Positions 27,547 to 36,952 of a stretch of DNA of 64,000 bases are shown one piece after another (positions within the stretch are counted from its first letter, which is position 1; every line of letters starts with the position of its first letter). Below the pieces are notes generated by a model, which did not search any database, was not told the DNA's origin, and worked only from the letters and a program-made list of their open reading frames with translations. Where the stretch lies: NCBI RefSeq assembly GCF_003390845.1, contig NZ_QMEK01000001.1, forward strand, positions 1,116,001-1,180,000, given 5' to 3'. The position numbers and the translations under genes were made by a program. This DNA is from Tropicimonas sp. IMCC34043. GTDB taxonomy: Bacteria > Pseudomonadota > Alphaproteobacteria > Rhodobacterales > Rhodobacteraceae.

Positions 27547-28361
27547 CCCCGTGTCCCGGTGCCGGAATAGCCGGAATAGAGCGCCCGTTGCCGCACGTTC
27601 ATCCGCGCGGTGTCCATCACCAGGCAGACATCGGTGGTATTGAATTCGTGATCGATGAAGGCTCCGTCGCCGACGCAGCCGCCAAGCCGGAGATAGCCCT
27701 TGATCAGCGCCGGGATCTGGCGAACCGCCTGCGCCCGCACCACCCGGTCCTCGGGCAGGATATCCATCGGTGCGCTGTGCTCGGGCAGCGCCCGCACCCG
27801 CAGCTCGGGCGGCGCCAGATGGCCATGGTGCAGAAACGACAGCGGCTGTGCCAGCGCCGCGACGTCGGTGCCATGGAAGCTCGCCACGCCGAACAGCACC
27901 TCGATCTGGCGGTCGAGGATATAACGCGCAAGCCCGTTCCAGAGGTGGTACATCGCCGTGCCGCCCCGACACTCGGGATGCACGCAGGAGCGGCCGAGTT
28001 CCAGCAGGCGCCGGCCAGAGTCGAGCAGCGGGGTCAGGTCGTATTCGCCGGCGGAATAGAACCCCCCCGCCTCGACCGCCCGTTCTCCGGGCATCAGGCG
28101 ATAGACGCCCACCACATGGTCGAGCGCCGCGGCATCGCGCGCCGGATCTACCAGCACCAGATGGTCATAGAACGGATCAAAGCGGTCACGCTCCAGCCGC
28201 GCCTCGTGGTCGACCAGCGGCCCGTCACCGCCCAGCTCGGCCACGAAGACCTGATAGCGTAGGCGATGCGCAGCCAGAAGATCGGCCTCGGACTCGGCCA
28301 GTCGGACCTCGAACTGCGGGGCGGCGGCCGCGCGGGCTACGGGCTGGGAACCTGTCATCAT
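27543..28361 (-). CDS. olsB: L-ornithine N-alpha-acyltransferase OlsB
   Basis: Transfers a 3-hydroxyacyl group from acyl-ACP to ornithine, the first step to ornithine lipids. The 272 residues show the OlsB/GNAT-like core: LRYQVFVAELGG (about 35), FDPFYDHLVLVD, VGVYRLMPGE, LELGRSCVHPECRGG and the late LIKGYLRLGG. I choose the ATG at 28361 (an adjacent ATG is at 28358). Translationally coupled to olsA by a 4-nt overlap. These membrane lipids carry no phosphorus, which is notable beside a pst regulon in the same window, but I see no Pho box here. Confidence 0.92.
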   Translation of the reverse strand: MMTGSQPVARAAAAPQFEVRLAESEADLLAAHRLRYQVFVAELGGDGPLVDHEARLERDRFDPFYDHLVLVDPARDAAALDHVVGVYRLMPGERAVEAGGFYSAGEYDLTPLLDSGRRLLELGRSCVHPECRGGTAMYHLWNGLARYILDRQIEVLFGVASFHGTDVAALAQPLSFLHHGHLAPPELRVRALPEHSAPMDILPEDRVVRAQAVRQIPALIKGYLRLGGCVGDGAFIDHEFNTTDVCLVMDTARMNVRQRALYSGYSGTGTRG

Positions 28362-28380
28362 GTCCCGCGGGTCTTTAGGG

Positions 28381-28402
28381 GCTTGCCGGCAGCTTGGCAA
28401 GC
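28381..28402 (-). repeat. Hairpin between DUF3553 gene and olsB
   Basis: GCTTGCC (28381-28387) pairs with GGCAAGC (28396-28402) over 8 nt. It lies 20 bp ahead of olsB on the same strand. It could end the DUF3553 transcript or lie in the olsB leader; no T-run is present. Confidence 0.4.
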
Positions 28403-28487
28403 ATTCGCCTGAGCCGCGGCTTGACCTGTGTCGCGGTCCCGGTAGTGTGATGGTGAATCTGGCAATGGTTCTGCGTTGTTGCGGGGA

Positions 28488-28667
28488 TCAGGGCAATTCC
28501 GGTCGAAGGGCAATAACACGCCCGTCGATCGTGACCTTGCCGGCGTGTTCGAAATTGACGGTGATCCGTTGGTCGATGCGCGACTGTACCTGTCCCAGCC
28601 CCCAATCGGGCTGATTGGGGTGGCGCACAAGCATGCCGGGTTCGAGAAATGCGTTCAGGTCCATCAT
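28488..28667 (-). CDS. DUF3553 protein, 59 residues
   Basis: Small protein beginning MMDLNAFLEPGMLVRHPNQ, then DWGLGQVQSRIDQRITVNFEHAGK and ending in a Val/Ile-rich strand. This matches the DUF3553 family, which resembles the CarD/TRCF-type RNA polymerase-interaction fold in layout (an SH3-like beta-barrel is likely). Function unknown. The start at 28667 gives the family N-terminus; its open frame continues upstream over the chpT start. Its ATG and that of chpT are 28 bp apart and divergent. Confidence 0.85.
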   Translation of the reverse strand: MMDLNAFLEPGMLVRHPNQPDWGLGQVQSRIDQRITVNFEHAGKVTIDGRVIALRPELP

Positions 28668-28695
28668 GGACCCATTGTGACCCGGAAGGCCGCGC

Positions 28696-29301
28696 ATGTC
28701 CAATGACAGGATGACGAGCGACACCGATCTTGGCGACCTGATCGGTTCTCGGATCTGCCACGATCTGATCAGCCCGATTGGCGCGATCGGCAACGGGGTC
28801 GAGCTGTTGACCATGGACGGTCAGGTGGGGCCGGAACTGGCCCTGATCGCCGAGAGTGTGGCCAATGCCAACGCAAGGATCCGGTTCTATCGGGTGGCCT
28901 TTGGCCATGCCTCTGGCGACGCGGGTCTGGCGCGATCCGAGATACTGTCGATCCTGAAGGCCTATTATGGCCAAGGCCGGGTAAAGGTGGCCTGGGAAGT
29001 GCCCGTCGACTGTCGGCGCAGTGAGGCCAAGGCCGCATTCCTGGCGCTGCTCTGCCTTGAAACAGGCGTGCCGTTCGGCGGCCAGATCCGGGTTGGCCGC
29101 AGCGGCGTGCACTGGCAGGTCGAGGCAACCTCCGAAAAGTTGCGGATCGAGGACGAGGTCTGGAACTGGCTCGGTGCCGGACCGCGGGCCGAACTGACCC
29201 CGGCGCGGGTGCATTTCGCGCTGCTGCCCGAGGCGGTCGAAAACCTCGGCCGGCGGCTGGACGTGCAGCGGACAGAGGGCGGGATCGTCATCGGGTTCTG
29301 A
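28696..29301 (+). CDS. chpT: Histidine phosphotransferase ChpT-like
   Basis: Relays phosphate from the hybrid kinase CckA to CtrA and CpdR in the alphaproteobacterial cell-cycle and motility pathway. The 201-residue protein has the dimerisation and histidine-phosphotransfer helix with SRICHDLISPIGAI, His22 being the phospho-acceptor, and a C-terminal degenerate HATPase-like domain (about 80-201) that does not bind ATP in known ChpT. No ctrA or cckA is in the window. Divergent from the DUF3553 gene and convergent with proA. Confidence 0.87.
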   Translation: MSNDRMTSDTDLGDLIGSRICHDLISPIGAIGNGVELLTMDGQVGPELALIAESVANANARIRFYRVAFGHASGDAGLARSEILSILKAYYGQGRVKVAWEVPVDCRRSEAKAAFLALLCLETGVPFGGQIRVGRSGVHWQVEATSEKLRIEDEVWNWLGAGPRAELTPARVHFALLPEAVENLGRRLDVQRTEGGIVIGF

Positions 29302-29339
29302 CCCACCCCCGGCCCATCGCGGCCCGGGCATGGGGGCGG

Positions 29340-30596
29340 TCACCTGCGGATCGTGCCGTCGCCGTCGACAAGGTACTTGAAGCTCGTCAGTTGCTCGGCC
29401 CCCACGGGTCCGCGGGCGTGCATCTTGCCGGTGGCGATGCCGATCTCGGCCCCCATGCCGAATTCGCCGCCATCGGCAAACTGGGTCGAGGCATTGCGCA
29501 TCAGGATGGCACTGTCGAGCCGCTGGAAGAACCGCTCTGCCGTAGCGTCATCCTCGGTCAGGATCGCCTCGGTATGGCCCGACCCGAAAGTGCGGATGTG
29601 CGCGATTGCCTCGTCAACATCATCCACAACCTTCGCTGCGATCACCATATCCATGAATTCCTTGCCGAAATCATCATCCCCGGCGGGAACGGAACCGGTC
29701 ATCCCGCGGGCCCGCACCTCGACCCCGGCGGCAATCAGGTCATCGACGATCTGCTGGCCGAGGCTGTCGGCCAGATCGCGATGCACCAGCAGGCATTCGG
29801 CGGCACCGCAGATGCCGGTGCGGCGGGTCTTGGCATTCATCACCACGCGGCGGGCTTTCTCGGGGTCGGCGGCCTTGTCGACATAGACATGGCAGATGCC
29901 CTCGAGATGGGCAAAGACCGGGACCCGTGCCTCGGCCTGGACAAGCCCGACAAGCCCCTTTCCGCCGCGGGGCACGATCACGTCGATGGTGCCGACCATG
30001 TGCAGCATCTCCGAGACCGCAGCGCGATCCCGGGTCGGCACGCGCTGGATCGCATCTGCGGGCAGGCCTGCGGTGGCAAGACCCTGCACAAGGCAGGCAT
30101 GGATCGCGGCCGAGGAATGAAAGCTCTCGGACCCGCCGCGCAGGATCACGGCATTGCCGGATTTCAGGCACAACGCTCCGGCGTCGGCGGTCACGTTGGG
30201 CCGGCTTTCATAGATCACGCCCACGACGCCAAGCGGCGTGCGCACCCTGCGAATGTGCAGCCCGGACGGCATGTCCCATTCGGCGATGGTCTCGCCCACC
30301 GGGTCCTTCTGAGCCGCAACCGCGCGCAGCCCGTCGGCGGTGCCGCGGATGCGGGTCTCGTCCAGCATCAGCCGGTCCAGCATCGCCGGTGACAGCGCCT
30401 TGGTGCGGCCGAACTCCATATCCTTGGCGTTGGCAGCCAGCACCTCGGCGCGGCGGTCCCACAGTGCATCGGCCGCAGCAAGCAGCGCGGCGCGCTTCTG
30501 CTCGGGCGTCGCAAAGGCCAGTTCGGCCGCCGCCGTGCGGGCGCGGGCGCCGATGTTGGCCATCAGGGCGGGAATGTTGTCGGCGAGGTCCTTCAT
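29340..30596 (-). CDS. proA: Glutamate-5-semialdehyde dehydrogenase
   Basis: Reduces glutamyl 5-phosphate to glutamate 5-semialdehyde in proline synthesis. From the ATG at 30596 it has 418 residues, the normal length. An aldehyde-dehydrogenase fold is shown by [37 protein letters not shown], and the catalytic Cys in [19 protein letters not shown] 21-codon upstream extension is unlikely. It lies 70 bp after proB on the same strand. Confidence 0.95.
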   Translation of the reverse strand: MKDLADNIPALMANIGARARTAAAELAFATPEQKRAALLAAADALWDRRAEVLAANAKDMEFGRTKALSPAMLDRLMLDETRIRGTADGLRAVAAQKDPVGETIAEWDMPSGLHIRRVRTPLGVVGVIYESRPNVTADAGALCLKSGNAVILRGGSESFHSSAAIHACLVQGLATAGLPADAIQRVPTRDRAAVSEMLHMVGTIDVIVPRGGKGLVGLVQAEARVPVFAHLEGICHVYVDKAADPEKARRVVMNAKTRRTGICGAAECLLVHRDLADSLGQQIVDDLIAAGVEVRARGMTGSVPAGDDDFGKEFMDMVIAAKVVDDVDEAIAHIRTFGSGHTEAILTEDDATAERFFQRLDSAILMRNASTQFADGGEFGMGAEIGIATGKMHARGPVGAEQLTSFKYLVDGDGTIRR

Positions 30597-30666
30597 GGCG
30601 GCATTTCCCACAGGTTGAACGGTCGGAACTGGGGCGTGGTTTCCCAAACGCGGCGGCAAGCGGCGG

Positions 30667-31791
30667 CTAGAGCACCATGTCGTCGCGATGGATCAGAACG
30701 GCCCGTCCTGGATAGCCCAGGATCGCGGCAATGTCACCGGAGCGATGCCCGGCAATGGCGCGTGCCTCGGCGCTGGTATAGCGCGACAGCCCCTGCCCCA
30801 ACTGGCCATGGGGGCCGCGGATCGTCACCGGCTCGCCACGGCCGAAGTCGCCCGCAACCGCGGTGATCCCGGCCGGCAGCAGCGACTTGCCCGCCGCCAG
30901 CGCCTGCGCAGCCCCTGCGTCGACACGAATCTCGCCATGCGGTTTCATCGAGGCGATCCAACCCTTGCGCGCGGCCTGCGGGTCGCCCTGGGCGACGAAC
31001 CGGGTGCAGGCCGCCCCCTGCCCCAATGCCGACAGCGGATGCAGCACCGAGCCTTCGGAGATGATCATGGCGCAGCCTGCCGCGGTCGCAGTCTTGCCGG
31101 CCATCAGTTTGGTCTTCATGCCGCCCTTCGACAGCCCCGAGGCGGCGTCGCCGGCCTGCGCCTCGATCTCGGGCGTGATTGCCTCGATCACGTCATAGCG
31201 GCGCGCGGCGGGGTCCTCGAGCGGATTGGCGGTGTAGAATCCATCGACATCCGACAGCAGCACCAGCAGATCGGCGCCAACGGTCACGGCCACCTGCGCG
31301 GCCAGCCGGTCATTGTCGCCAAACCGGATCTCGTCCGTGGCGATGGTGTCGTTTTCGTTGACGATCGGGATCGTGCCCATCGACAGCAGCGTCGCCAGCG
31401 TGGCGCGGGTGTTGAGGTAGCGTCGGCGATCCTCGGAATCGTCGAGCGTCAGCAGGATCTGCGCGGCGGTAATGCCATGCGGCGCCAGTGCCGCCTGATA
31501 GGCATGCGCGAGGCTGATCTGCCCCACGGCCGCCGCGGCCTGCGATTGTTCCAGCGGCAGCGGTCCGGGGGCAAGCCGCAACGTCGAGCGCCCGAGCGCG
31601 ATGGAGCCAGACGAGACCAGGATCACGTCGGTGCCGCGCGCGCGCGCCGCCGCGACATCGCTGGCAAGGGCGCGCAGCCAGTCGGCGCGCAGCAGGCCCG
31701 TCGCACGATCCACCAACAGCGCCGAGCCGATCTTGACCACCAGACGTCGGGCGGTATCGACCGACGGCAACACGCAGGTCAGGGTTTCCAC
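30667..31791 (-). CDS. proB: Glutamate 5-kinase, GTG start
   Basis: Phosphorylates glutamate as the first step of proline synthesis. The 374 residues comprise an amino-acid kinase domain (about 15-260: [46 protein letters not shown]) and a C-terminal PUA domain (about 280-370). The start is a GTG at 31791 with an AGGA about 7 nt upstream. It overlaps the obgE stop by 13 nt, so the two are translationally coupled. Confidence 0.95.
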   Translation of the reverse strand: METLTCVLPSVDTARRLVVKIGSALLVDRATGLLRADWLRALASDVAAARARGTDVILVSSGSIALGRSTLRLAPGPLPLEQSQAAAAVGQISLAHAYQAALAPHGITAAQILLTLDDSEDRRRYLNTRATLATLLSMGTIPIVNENDTIATDEIRFGDNDRLAAQVAVTVGADLLVLLSDVDGFYTANPLEDPAARRYDVIEAITPEIEAQAGDAASGLSKGGMKTKLMAGKTATAAGCAMIISEGSVLHPLSALGQGAACTRFVAQGDPQAARKGWIASMKPHGEIRVDAGAAQALAAGKSLLPAGITAVAGDFGRGEPVTIRGPHGQLGQGLSRYTSAEARAIAGHRSGDIAAILGYPGRAVLIHRDDMVL

Positions 31792-32837
31792 GACGTGTCC
31801 TCGTTTTCATCCCCATTTTCGCGCAGCACGGCGGCGCGTTCGGCGGCGCGACGGGCGTCGATCTCGGATCGGACGGCGCGCAGCACCGGGGTGAGACCCT
31901 CGCGGGTCACGCCCGACATCGGCCAGACCCGGCCGCCCGACGCCTCCTCGAGCGCCGCGATCCGTTCGGCGCGTTCCTCGTCGTCAAGCGCGTCGATCTT
32001 GTTCAGCGCGGTGATCCGCGGCTTGGTGGACAGCCCGGCGCCATAGGCCTCGAGCTCGCCGATAATGGTCCTGTAGTCGGCGGCCACGTCCTCGGACGTT
32101 CCGTCCACCAGATGCAACAGCACCGCACAGCGTTCGACATGGCTGAGGAACCGGTCGCCGATGCCGCGGCCTTCATGCGCGCCCTCGATCAGGCCCGGGA
32201 TGTCGGCGACAACGTATTCGGCATTGTCGATGCCGACCACGCCGAGGTTCGGGTGCAGGGTCGTGAACGGGTAGTCGGCGATCTTCGGACGCGCGTTCGA
32301 GGTGGCCGCCAGAAAGGTCGACTTGCCGGCATTGGGCAGACCCAGCAGGCCGGCATCGGCGATCAGCTTCAGCCGCAGCCAGATCGTGCGTTCGACGCCC
32401 GGCTGGCCCGGATTCGCGCGGCGCGGCGCCTGGTTGGTCGAGGTCTTGAAATGCAGGTTTCCGAAGCCGCCGTTGCCGCCGTGCGCAAGCACGACGCGGT
32501 CGCCCACATTCGCCAGATCGGCGATCACGGTTTCCTCGTCCTCGTCAAGGATCTCGGTCCCCGCCGGCACCTTCAGCACGATGCTTGCGCCATCGGCACC
32601 GGTGCGCTGCTTGCCCATGCCGCCCTGGCCGTTCTTGGCAAAGAAATGCTGCTGATAGCGGAAGTCGATCAGCGTGTTCAGCCCGTCCACCGCCTCGGCC
32701 ACGACATCGCCGCCGCGGCCGCCATCGCCGCCGTTCGGCCCGCCGAACTCGATGTATTTCTCGCGCCGGAACGCAACAGCCCCGCCGCCGCCACTGCCCG
32801 AACGGATGAAGACCTTGGTAAGATCGAGAAATTTCAT
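31779..32837 (-). CDS. obgE: GTPase Obg/CgtA
   Basis: Essential GTPase tied to large-subunit ribosome assembly and stress response. 352 residues: glycine-rich Obg fold (about 1-158, [14 protein letters not shown]), G domain with P-loop GLPNAGKST at 166-174, [12 protein letters not shown] (switch II) and NKID. There is only a short acidic C-terminal tail. The start overlaps the upstream GNAT stop by 4 nt and the stop overlaps proB, giving a tight GNAT-obgE-proB chain next to rplU-rpmA. Confidence 0.96.
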   Translation of the reverse strand: MKFLDLTKVFIRSGSGGGGAVAFRREKYIEFGGPNGGDGGRGGDVVAEAVDGLNTLIDFRYQQHFFAKNGQGGMGKQRTGADGASIVLKVPAGTEILDEDEETVIADLANVGDRVVLAHGGNGGFGNLHFKTSTNQAPRRANPGQPGVERTIWLRLKLIADAGLLGLPNAGKSTFLAATSNARPKIADYPFTTLHPNLGVVGIDNAEYVVADIPGLIEGAHEGRGIGDRFLSHVERCAVLLHLVDGTSEDVAADYRTIIGELEAYGAGLSTKPRITALNKIDALDDEERAERIAALEEASGGRVWPMSGVTREGLTPVLRAVRSEIDARRAAERAAVLRENGDENEDTSWKP

Positions 32838-33886
32838 CGGCGTGCCTCGAAATTGTAACGTGTCAGGCGATAGATCGAAACCGGCGCAGGCTCAAGTCTG
32901 GCGGCAGAGCTCGCCATGCCCTCGCCGATCTTCTCGAACCCGAGCTTTTCCAGCACCCGGCCCGAGACCGGGTTATCCTCGAAGTGGTCGGCGGTCAGGA
33001 TTTCAAGCGGGAAGCTGCGGAAGACGGCGGCGACGAGGGCCGACAGCGCCTCGCTGACCAGTCCTGCATTCCAGCATGATTTATCTAGCAGAAACATGAT
33101 ACTTGAAGTGCTTTCTTCGTCCATCGGTGAAATCCCGGTCAGGCCGATCAGCGTGCCGTCGGGGCGGCACAGACCAAGGCAGAACCCGGGTCGGCCCTGC
33201 CAGGCGCGGTGGGCGATCCAGGCCTCGGCTGCGTCCTCGGGCCAGGGACAGGGGATCGAGCCCATCATCGGGGCGATATCGGGGTTGCCGGCAATCGCGA
33301 TCAGCCGCGGTGCGTCGGCGGCCGTCAGTGGCCGGCTGCGGGTGCGCGCGGTCACAAGGTTGGGTAGCCGGCGGCGTGCCTCCCATCCGGCGCGGCAGAG
33401 CCGCAGCAGACGACCGTCGACCTCGATCCCGCGGGCGCGCGACAGGCGGCGGCGGGACCCGACCTCGGTGAAGCCGAGTTTGGCCAGCACCGCGGCAGAG
33501 GCCGTGTTTTCAATGTCGTGCCCGGCCTCCAGATCGTTCCGGGACGGATCCGCGAACCAGTGATCGACCACGGCCGCGGCTGCCTCGGTCGCATAGCCAT
33601 GGCCCCAGGCATCGCGGCGCAGCCAATAGCCAAGCTCGCCATCGCAGGAGATGACGCCGATCAATGCGCCCTCCCGGCAGATCGCCCAATGGTCGGGGCG
33701 CCCGCTGGCATGGCTCAGAAACGCGTCGGCGTCCGACGCCTCATAGGGGTGCGGCACCGCCGTCAGCCAGCGCGACACCTCAAGATTGCCGACGCCCGCG
33801 ATCACGTCGGACGCGTCGGACCCGCGCAGGGCCCTGAGCGTCAAGCGGGGCGTCACAATCCTGTATTCGTCCCGCTGATCAAACAT
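32834..33886 (-). CDS. Tandem two-domain GNAT acetyltransferase
   Basis: 350-residue fusion of two RimJ/RimL-like GNAT domains. Domain 1 (about 10-165) has the acetyl-CoA loop in [14 protein letters not shown], followed by the [16 protein letters not shown] helix. Domain 2 (about 185-345) has [11 protein letters not shown] and [19 protein letters not shown]. Loop Gly residues are retained in domain 1 but partly changed in domain 2. Substrate unknown; neighbours suggest ribosomal or translation proteins, an inference only. The ATG follows directly after the TAA of the next upstream GNAT gene. Confidence 0.88.
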   Translation of the reverse strand: MFDQRDEYRIVTPRLTLRALRGSDASDVIAGVGNLEVSRWLTAVPHPYEASDADAFLSHASGRPDHWAICREGALIGVISCDGELGYWLRRDAWGHGYATEAAAAVVDHWFADPSRNDLEAGHDIENTASAAVLAKLGFTEVGSRRRLSRARGIEVDGRLLRLCRAGWEARRRLPNLVTARTRSRPLTAADAPRLIAIAGNPDIAPMMGSIPCPWPEDAAEAWIAHRAWQGRPGFCLGLCRPDGTLIGLTGISPMDEESTSSIMFLLDKSCWNAGLVSEALSALVAAVFRSFPLEILTADHFEDNPVSGRVLEKLGFEKIGEGMASSAARLEPAPVSIYRLTRYNFEARR

Positions 33887-34432
33887 TTATCTGAGCTTCT
33901 TCAAGTAGGTCCAGGTCGGCACGGAACTGTTGCGGGCGACAGAAAATGCCTCGGCATCGCCGAGATAGGTGAAGCCTGCATTGGTCAGCACCCGGGCCGA
34001 GATCTGGTTATCCTGAAAGACCTCGGCAAAGATCGTGTCGCTGTTCTGCGGATTGGCGGCAAGCAAGGCGCGCACCGCCTCGGAGGCGAGGCCGGTATTC
34101 CACAGGATCGGCGCCACCCAATAGCTGATCTCGGACTTTGCCTTGGCATCTTCCATCCGGGTCAGGCTGATGACACCCACCAGTTCGCCCAGCCCCGAAG
34201 GCGTGCCGTCGAGCGCCCAGACATCCTCGCGCCGGTTTTCAGCCAGACTGCGGGCGATATAGGCCTCGGCCGTGCCCGGCGGCAGCGGATGCGGGATCGA
34301 ACGGGTGGCGCGGGCGACGCGCTGGTCGCCCGCATAGAGGTCGAGCAGACCCTTGTCGGATTTTTGCAGCGGCCGAAGTGTGACCCGCGCCGCAGGTATG
34401 ACCGGCTGTCCGGAAATGCTTTTCAGTTCCAA
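33887..34432 (-). CDS. GNAT acetyltransferase, TTG start
   Basis: Single GNAT domain of 181 residues: RVTLRPLQKSDKGLLDLYAG, acetyl-CoA region ILWNTGLASEAVRALL, and QDNQISARVLTNAGFTYLG. Its WN-x-GL-x-SEA loop closely resembles domain 2 of the downstream tandem GNAT, suggesting local duplication. No suitable ATG exists; the TTG at 34432 has a strong GGAGGG (34440-34445) 7 nt upstream. The start lies inside the 3' end of the upstream membrane-protein frame. Confidence 0.85.
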   Translation of the reverse strand: MELKSISGQPVIPAARVTLRPLQKSDKGLLDLYAGDQRVARATRSIPHPLPPGTAEAYIARSLAENRREDVWALDGTPSGLGELVGVISLTRMEDAKAKSEISYWVAPILWNTGLASEAVRALLAANPQNSDTIFAEVFQDNQISARVLTNAGFTYLGDAEAFSVARNSSVPTWTYLKKLR

Positions 34433-34827
34433 GATTTTTCCCTCCAATTCGGCAATACAGCCGGTGCCGCCGAAGCGTTCCGGGCGAGTTGCCGCCTCCT
34501 CCCAAAGGCCGCTGCGCCGGAACGACCGGCACCGAGCGTCGTGATTAGAATGGCAATGGCCGTGCCGGCCTGCAAGCCGACGTGACCGTGGAGCTGCGCC
34601 GCGAGGCCTGCCAGCGGCAGCTCGAACGGACGCAGCAGAAGCCGCGACAGCAGCCCCGGAACGCAGGTCGCGAGCGCATCGGGCTGCCAACGGATCTGCG
34701 CCGCACGGAATGCGGCAAGGCTGATCAGCGCCAGCAACGCCTGCAGCCACGCCACCGAACCGGACCGCCGGACGGCACCGCGACGGGTCGCCATGCCCGC
34801 CCTGCCCGCTGCGTCTTGAATGGCCAT
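34423..34827 (-). CDS. Possible small membrane protein
   Basis: 134-residue frame with hydrophobic runs at about 27-48 (AWLQALLALISLAAFRAA) and 85-105, and a basic C-terminus. No family recognised. In its favour: ATG at 34827 preceded by AAGGA at about 7 nt, same strand as its neighbours, and a 10-nt overlap with the TTG-started GNAT. Against it: Arg/Ala-rich composition that GC-rich non-coding frames often give. It sits 114 bp after rpmA. Confidence 0.45.
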   Translation of the reverse strand: MAIQDAAGRAGMATRRGAVRRSGSVAWLQALLALISLAAFRAAQIRWQPDALATCVPGLLSRLLLRPFELPLAGLAAQLHGHVGLQAGTAIAILITTLGAGRSGAAAFGRRRQLARNASAAPAVLPNWREKSWN

Positions 34828-34881
34828 GCCCTTGTCCTTCCATCCCCGATGGCTTCCGGCCGTCGGGGGCCAGAAACACCG

Positions 34882-34911
34882 AAGGGGATCGGCAGTGTCG
34901 CCGATCCCCTT
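34882..34911 (-). terminator. Hairpin after rpmA
   Basis: GGGGATCGGC (34884-34893) pairs with GCCGATCCCC (34900-34909), extended by AA/TT. The T-run (TTTTT) is on the plus-strand side, while on the minus strand the stem is followed by TTCGGTGTTTCT. It may be a bidirectional terminator or a partial attenuator separating rplU-rpmA from the GNAT-obgE genes. Confidence 0.65.
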
Positions 34912-34941
34912 TTTCGATTTCCCTAACGGGCGAGATCCGGC

Positions 34942-35211
34942 TTACTCGGCGGCCTCTGCAAGCGGAAGCACCGAAATGAATGTGCGGCCCTTGAAGCCCT
35001 TGCGGAAGGCCACGTTGCCTTCGACCGTAGCGAAGATCGTGTGATCCTTGCCTTGGCCTACGCCTTCGCCCGGCCACCACTTGTTACCGCGCTGACGCAC
35101 GATGATGTTGCCGGGATTGACGGCCTGGCCGCCATAGATCTTTACACCGAGGCGGCGACCGTCGGAGTCGCGACCGTTGCGGGATGAACCGCCTGCTTTT
35201 TTGTGTGCCAT
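34942..35211 (-). CDS. rpmA: 50S ribosomal protein L27
   Basis: 89-residue L27, near the peptidyl-transferase centre. [20 protein letters not shown] is the unmistakable N-terminus, followed by [22 protein letters not shown]. There is no cleavable N-terminal extension of the Firmicutes kind. It lies 17 bp after rplU; a hairpin follows the stop. Confidence 0.97.
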   Translation of the reverse strand: MAHKKAGGSSRNGRDSDGRRLGVKIYGGQAVNPGNIIVRQRGNKWWPGEGVGQGKDHTIFATVEGNVAFRKGFKGRTFISVLPLAEAAE

Positions 35212-35228
35212 ATCGCTCTACTCCTGTC

Positions 35229-35615
35229 TCAGGCCTCGACCGCCTCGACGGCGGCGGGCTTGGGGGCCTTGGCGGCACCGATGGCAGCCTTCACGCCGGT
35301 CGCATCTGCGCCCGATTCAAGGATTTCAGTCACCCGCAGCAGGGTCAGCTGCTGGCGGTGACCACGGGTGCGCTGCGAGCCATGCTTGCGGCGCCGCTTG
35401 ACGAAGGTGATGACCTTGTCGGCCTTGATCTGGTCGATCACCTCGGCCTGCACGGCCGCACCATCGACCATCGGCGCGCCGATTGCGGTGCCGACCATCA
35501 GGATCTCGTTGAATTGCACGGTTTCGCCGGCAGTGGCTGCCAGCTTCTCGACGCGCAGGATATCGCCCGACTTCACGCGATATTGCTTGCCGCCGGTCTT
35601 GAGGACCGCAAACAT
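35229..35615 (-). CDS. rplU: 50S ribosomal protein L21
   Basis: 128 residues from the ATG at 35615 (MFAVLKTGGKQYRVKSGD). The L21 core ends by about 103 (VKRRRKHGSQRTRGHRQQLT). An Ala/Glu-rich tail of about 25 residues follows, as in other alphaproteobacteria. The frame is open upstream to 35753, but that part is the leader; the 5' leader is long for a gene of this class. Confidence 0.96.
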   Translation of the reverse strand: MFAVLKTGGKQYRVKSGDILRVEKLAATAGETVQFNEILMVGTAIGAPMVDGAAVQAEVIDQIKADKVITFVKRRRKHGSQRTRGHRQQLTLLRVTEILESGADATGVKAAIGAAKAPKPAAVEAVEA

Positions 35616-35828
35616 GGGTCGTTCCTTTTCGTCTTCCGCGTCCTTCTTGGTCCCCTTGCGGGCGTTCACGCCGGTTTCCCGGCACCTCGGACAGCGCGTC
35701 CTTGCGGACTGTTTCTTCATCCACCCCATCGTGAACCGACAGGAGCGCCGCATATGGCGTGAAACCCGTGGTCTGTCAAGACCGTGCAGCCCGCCGCAAA
35801 CCCGGTTCAGCCCCGGTGCGGGCGGCTG

Positions 35829-36704
35829 TCAGAGGTCCTCGCCGCCCATGTAGCGGGCCGCCGCGAGGCCAAGCTGGCGCGAGACATCGGTGAAGACGGT
35901 GTCGAAGGCGGCGAACAGCGCCGAATTCAACGCCTGCCCCGCATCGCTGGCCGAAAATGCGATATACTCCGCGATGTCGGTGTCGCTCAACGGCTCATAG
36001 GCCATGAACAGATAGGAATAGACCCAGGCGTCCGATTCCTCGCGGATCTGCGGCTCCTCGGACCAGACCTCCTCCAGCATGTCTGCCTGCGCGCGCGGCG
36101 CGTCGAAGGCGCCAGCATCGTTCAGCGCCGCATAGAAGGCGAAATTGGCATTGAGCGCGCCGGTTACGTTGTTCTCGACCAGGTCGAGCACCGCCACCAG
36201 ATCCTCGATCAGCGCCAGCCGCGGCGCGCTGTCGGCCTGCCGGCCGACCAGCATCTCGCGGCTGGCCTCCACGACCGAAGGCGACAGCATGGCGCGGCGC
36301 GCATCGAGTTCGAGCGTCACCACCCGCCGGCCGAGATCGGTGCGGTAGAACGCGACCAGGTCCGCGATCTGCTCGGGCGTCAGGCGGTCGGACAGGATCG
36401 ACGCAATCTCCGCCTGCATCCCGTCGGTGTCGTAGATCGCCGACACCTGATCCGACCAGGCCGCGCCGCCACGGCCGGGAAACATCTCGTTGCCGATATC
36501 CTCGCCCGAGCGCAGCCCCTCGTCGCGCATGACCGCGAGAAGCGGGGCAATCTGCATGGCCTCGATCAGATCCGAGACCCCTGCCGTGGCCACCGTCCCT
36601 TCGGTCAACCGCACGACAGGCGCGGTCTCGGCCACGCCGGGTCCCGCGAGGACGGGAGGCGAAAACGCCAGCACGAATGTTGCAAACAAGGCGCGAAGCG
36701 ACAT
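35829..36704 (-). CDS. Exported DUF2059-type protein
   Basis: 291 residues with a signal peptide (about 1-20, ending VLAGP). A DUF2059-like helical domain appears around residues 85-140 (LTPEQIADLVAFYRTDLGRRV) and is echoed at about 235-285 (LSDTDIAEYIAFSASDAGQAL), so there may be two related repeats. Function unknown; predicted periplasmic. AAGGAG lies 8 nt before the ATG at 36704. It is the last core gene before the tRNA-Ser and the accessory region. Confidence 0.78.
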   Translation of the reverse strand: MSLRALFATFVLAFSPPVLAGPGVAETAPVVRLTEGTVATAGVSDLIEAMQIAPLLAVMRDEGLRSGEDIGNEMFPGRGGAAWSDQVSAIYDTDGMQAEIASILSDRLTPEQIADLVAFYRTDLGRRVVTLELDARRAMLSPSVVEASREMLVGRQADSAPRLALIEDLVAVLDLVENNVTGALNANFAFYAALNDAGAFDAPRAQADMLEEVWSEEPQIREESDAWVYSYLFMAYEPLSDTDIAEYIAFSASDAGQALNSALFAAFDTVFTDVSRQLGLAAARYMGGEDL

Positions 36705-36862
36705 GAGCGACTCCTTTTGGCCGATGCTAGCGTCAGAACGCGGCAAGCACAAAACCCCGCTGGGCCGCCGCACCCGGTGCAGGCGCAACAACGCCGAGAA
36801 AAAGCACTTGCAACGCCCCGGCTTCGCCACTACACCGCCGCAACCCAGACCAAGGGTGGCGC

Positions 36863-36952
36863 GGAGAGGTGCCGGAGCGGTCGAACGGGGCGGTCTCGAA
36901 AACCGTTGTGGGGGCGACTCCACCCAGGGTTCGAATCCCTGTCTCTCCGCCA
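36863..36952 (+). tRNA. tRNA-Ser (anticodon CGA)
   Basis: 90-nt class II tRNA with CCA encoded. The acceptor stem GGAGAGG pairs with TCTCTCC; the anticodon stem GCGGT/ACCGT encloses loop CTCGAAA, giving anticodon CGA (reads UCG). A long variable arm (about 36906-36922) and T-arm with GGTTCGAATCC are present. Its 3' end faces the accessory region and its last 29 nt (36924-36952) recur inverted in the second tRNA-Ser. Confidence 0.96.
36924..36952 (+). repeat. 29-bp tRNA-Ser 3' sequence, left copy
   Basis: The T-arm, 3' acceptor strand and CCA of tRNA-Ser(CGA) are identical to the reverse complement of 61388-61416, the same part of tRNA-Ser(GGA). Such 3' tRNA ends are usual integrase targets. 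Isoacceptors can also share this part by descent or gene conversion. Confidence 0.8.
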
